Shown one piece after another: positions 5,500 through 6,928 of a DNA stretch of 6,928 bases; the first letter of the stretch is position 1; each line of letters opens with the position of its first letter. Location: positions 1-6,928 of the forward strand of contig CAZUAY010000204.1 in the NCBI GenBank assembly GCA_964618405.1, in the 5' to 3' direction. The notes below the pieces were generated by a model. It ran no database searches. It was given only the letters and a program-made list of their open reading frames with translations, and was not told the origin of the DNA. Position numbers and translations under genes: made by a program. Source of the stretch: JBBQIY01 sp964618405. GTDB lineage: Bacteria; Verrucomicrobiota; Kiritimatiellia; RFP12; UBA3636.

Positions 5500-5936
5500 C
5501 ACAAGTACGGCGAATGGCTGGTGGCTCGAAGTTTGAAAAATCGGCTGGATACTGAAGTCTACAAGGTGCTGAACAATGTGATGATCCCCGATCAAGCGGG
5601 TGGCACGACGCAGATCGACCATGTCGTATTCTCCCCTTTCGGCGTATTCGTGATCGAAACCAAGAACATGAAGGGCTGGATTTTTGGGAATGCGAATAGC
5701 ACAACATGGACGCAGACAATCTACCGCAGCAAACATAAGTTCCAAAATCCTTTCCGCTAGAACTACAAGCACGTCAAATGCCTAGCGGAGCTGACAGGAC
5801 TCGATGAACGTCATCTGATTCACGTCATCGTCTTTATCGGCAACTGCGCCGTGCTACCAAGAGTGCCTACGCCGGCAATCAATTCTGGGGCTGCTCCAAT
5901 TATCCCAAATGCAAAGGTGTCCGCAACGAGCAATAA
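5500..5936 (+). pseudogene. NERD-domain nuclease gene, broken (5' truncation, amber codon, internal deletion/frameshift)
   Basis: The frame from 5500 gives KYGEWLVARSLKNRL, then TTQIDHVVFSPFGVFVIETK, the conserved core of the nuclease-related (NERD) domain. The catalytic-type residues are present: Asp at 5617-5619, and Glu (5656) and Lys (5662) of the E-x-K motif. The N-terminus is missing. TAG at 5758-5760 interrupts a conserved NPFRQN-type stretch, apparently CAG changed to TAG. The same frame then continues NYKHVKCLAELTG and HVIVFIGN. Near 5860 homology jumps to another frame (from 5862): AGNQFWGCSNYPKCKG, the Cys-rich topoisomerase-type zinc finger that ends many NERD proteins, stopping at TAA 5934-5936. 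The segment between these blocks in intact relatives is absent, so roughly a hundred residues were deleted. The ATG at 5425 is not its natural start, because that region belongs to the preceding gene and the repeat. Confidence 0.8.
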
Positions 5937-6007
5937 ACCCTCTACCGTCCCCACCCTGCCACAAGCCAATGACAAATTCTGAATTGAGCATAGAAAGTCT
6001 AACATCC

Positions 6008-6025
6008 AGTGAGATACCTCTCACT
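6008..6025. terminator. Possible weak terminator hairpin
   Basis: AGTGAGA, loop TACC, TCTCACT, followed by TTCTC: a 7-bp stem with a short pyrimidine tail. Flanking CTAAC (5999-6003) and GTTAG (6037-6041) can extend the pairing. It lies between the NERD remnant and the moxR promoter, but the tail is poor. Confidence 0.3.
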
Positions 6026-6063
6026 TTCTCGACAAAGTTAGCGACAAAGCTCACGACTGCGAC

Positions 6064-6111
6064 TGTAATCGGGCAGCCAACGGGGGGTGCCCCCGTCACT
6101 GACCGATTACA
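6064..6111. other. Nested inverted repeat in the moxR upstream spacer
   Basis: The outer arms TGTAATCGG (6064-6072) and CCGATTACA (6103-6111) are perfect complements. Inside, ACGGGGG (6080-6086) pairs with CCCCCGT (6090-6096) around a GTG loop. No T-run follows. It may be a small mobile/REP-like element or a regulatory structure. Confidence 0.6.
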
Positions 6112-6131
6112 ATGAAACATTTTGTCCGCAC

Positions 6132-6160
6132 TTGCCAAAACAGCCTGATTTTGGTATTTT
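6132..6160 (+). promoter_or_regulatory. Probable sigma70-type promoter for moxR
   Basis: TTGCCA (6132-6137; 5 of 6 to consensus) and TATTTT (6155-6160; 4 of 6) are spaced by 17 bases. They sit 34 bases upstream of the ATG in a clearly AT-rich stretch that contrasts with the surrounding DNA. Confidence 0.5.
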
Positions 6161-6180
6161 TAGGATGTTTTAATTTTTTC

Positions 6181-6186
6181 AAGGAG
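6181..6186 (+). promoter_or_regulatory. Ribosome binding site of moxR
   Basis: AAGGAG lies eight bases before the ATG at 6195. It is the strongest Shine-Dalgarno in the window and fixes the start. Confidence 0.85.
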
Positions 6187-6194
6187 AGAGCACC

Positions 6195-6928
6195 ATGAGC
6201 ACGGATACACTCGCCGGAACGGCAAAACTTATTGAACAACAGGCCCAAGCATTTGACCTTCTTCGTCAGGAAGTCGGCAAGGTCATTGTCGGACAGGAAA
6301 AGATCCTCGACAGGCTTCTCATGGCGCTGATGTGCGAAGGACATGTCCTCTTGGAGGGTGTTCCTGGAATCGCCAAAANNNNNNNNNNCCCCAGATCTTC
6401 TCCCTGCCGACGTTACCGGCACGATGATCTACAATCCCAAGGACGGAACCTTTACTCCCAAAAAAGGCCCCGTCTTTACCAACATCCTTCTTGCCGACGA
6501 AATTAACCGAGCCCCTGCTAAGGTGCAATCGGCACTGCTCGAAGCCATGCAGGAACGTCAGGTCACCGTAGGCGACGCCACCTACAAACTCCCCTCACCT
6601 TTCCTTGTCCTCGCCACGCAGAACCCAATTGAACAAGAAGGAACGTATCCTTTGCCGGAAGCGCAGATCGACCGCTTCATGTTCAAGTGCATCGTCAATC
6701 TCCCTTCACGCGACGAGGAGCGCAAGATCATGGCGCGCTTCACAAAACAGGCGAAACCAGAAACACAACCCGTCATCGATGCTGCGGCGATCAGCAATTT
6801 CAGAGCGGTTCTCGATCAAGTATATTGCGATGAAAAAGTCGGCGACTACATTCTCGACATCGTGTTCTGCACACGTGAACCGGAGAAGTATAAACTTGCC
6901 GACATGCGTCCCTATATCAGCTACGGCG
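6195..6928 (+). CDS. MoxR-family AAA+ ATPase, 3'-truncated by window edge and interrupted by an N gap
   Basis: The N-terminal part reads VGKVIVGQEKILDRLLMALM and then the Walker A beginning GVPGIAK, where ten Ns interrupt. After the gap, in a different numeric frame (from 6391), come PDLLPADVTGT, the Walker B LLADEINRAP, the sensor 1 region ATQNPIEQEGTYPLPEAQID and the arginine-finger region DRFMF. The sequence ends at ADMRPYISYG, just before the sensor 2 motif. MoxR ATPases act as chaperone-like assembly factors in the cytoplasm, often encoded with DUF58 and von Willebrand factor A proteins; any such partners would lie beyond the window. The own promoter, the good ribosome binding site and the spacer suggest the first gene of a separate operon. 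The frame change is best explained by a wrong gap length, not by mutation. Confidence 0.92.
6379..6388. other. Assembly gap (10 N)
   Basis: Ten Ns lie inside the MoxR Walker A region. About 20 residues usual between GIAK and TPDLLP are missing, so the real gap is about 60 bases. Reading-frame arithmetic requires a multiple of three, which ten is not. Confidence 0.95.

Noticed and set aside
6064..6111. Rho-independent terminator
   Set aside because: No T-run follows the stem on either strand.
6319..6528. ORFs crossing the N gap in other frames
   Set aside because: They run through unknown bases and conflict with the clear MoxR homology on both sides.

Overview
This window looks like accessory, partly decayed DNA from a bacterial chromosome of moderate GC content. 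No gene is a firm lineage marker. The dense small palindromic repeats and the REP-associated transposase (RAYT) resemble what I recall from environmental groups such as Planctomycetes, Verrucomicrobia and Lentisphaerae, but that placement is a weak inference. A run of ten Ns shows that this is a draft scaffold.

Layout, all genes on the + strand. (1) Positions 2-1531 hold the 3' part of an Eco57I-like (type IIG) restriction-modification protein with an NPPY methylase motif and a C-terminal specificity region. (2) Positions 1547-1620 hold a symmetric double-hairpin repeat (REP/BIME-like). (3) Positions 1708-2754 encode a full-length RhuM-family protein; its stop codon abuts another copy of the same hairpin. 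(4) Positions 2816-4202 form a tight cluster: a DprA-like/SLOG Rossmann protein, a 38-residue ORF that looks like only the tail of a DNA methylase, and a second, C-terminally altered RhuM. These are joined by two ATGA stop/start overlaps. (5) Positions 4203-4457 hold an unidentified gene-like remnant. (6) Positions 4496-5476 encode a RAYT (HUH/Y1 transposase) fused in frame to a second DprA-like domain. Its best start is a non-canonical ATT, and two copies of a GGCATGCC-centred palindrome lie inside the reading frame. (7) A third palindrome of that family follows the stop codon and marks the point where a broken NERD-nuclease gene begins (5500-5936; amber codon plus internal deletion with frameshift). 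(8) After a 258-base spacer with hairpins and a recognisable promoter comes a MoxR-family AAA+ ATPase (6195 to the window end), interrupted by the N gap.

The restriction-modification, RhuM, SLOG and NERD genes are types often found near restriction systems and mobile DNA, so 1-5936 reads as a defence/mobility island that has been shuffled and eroded, with REP elements at several gene ends and junctions. The moxR gene, with its own promoter and clean ribosome binding site, looks like the start of an unrelated operon. The most unusual items are the RAYT-SLOG fusion with REP sequences in its own coding region, the ATT start, and the methylase-tail mini-gene coupled on both sides.
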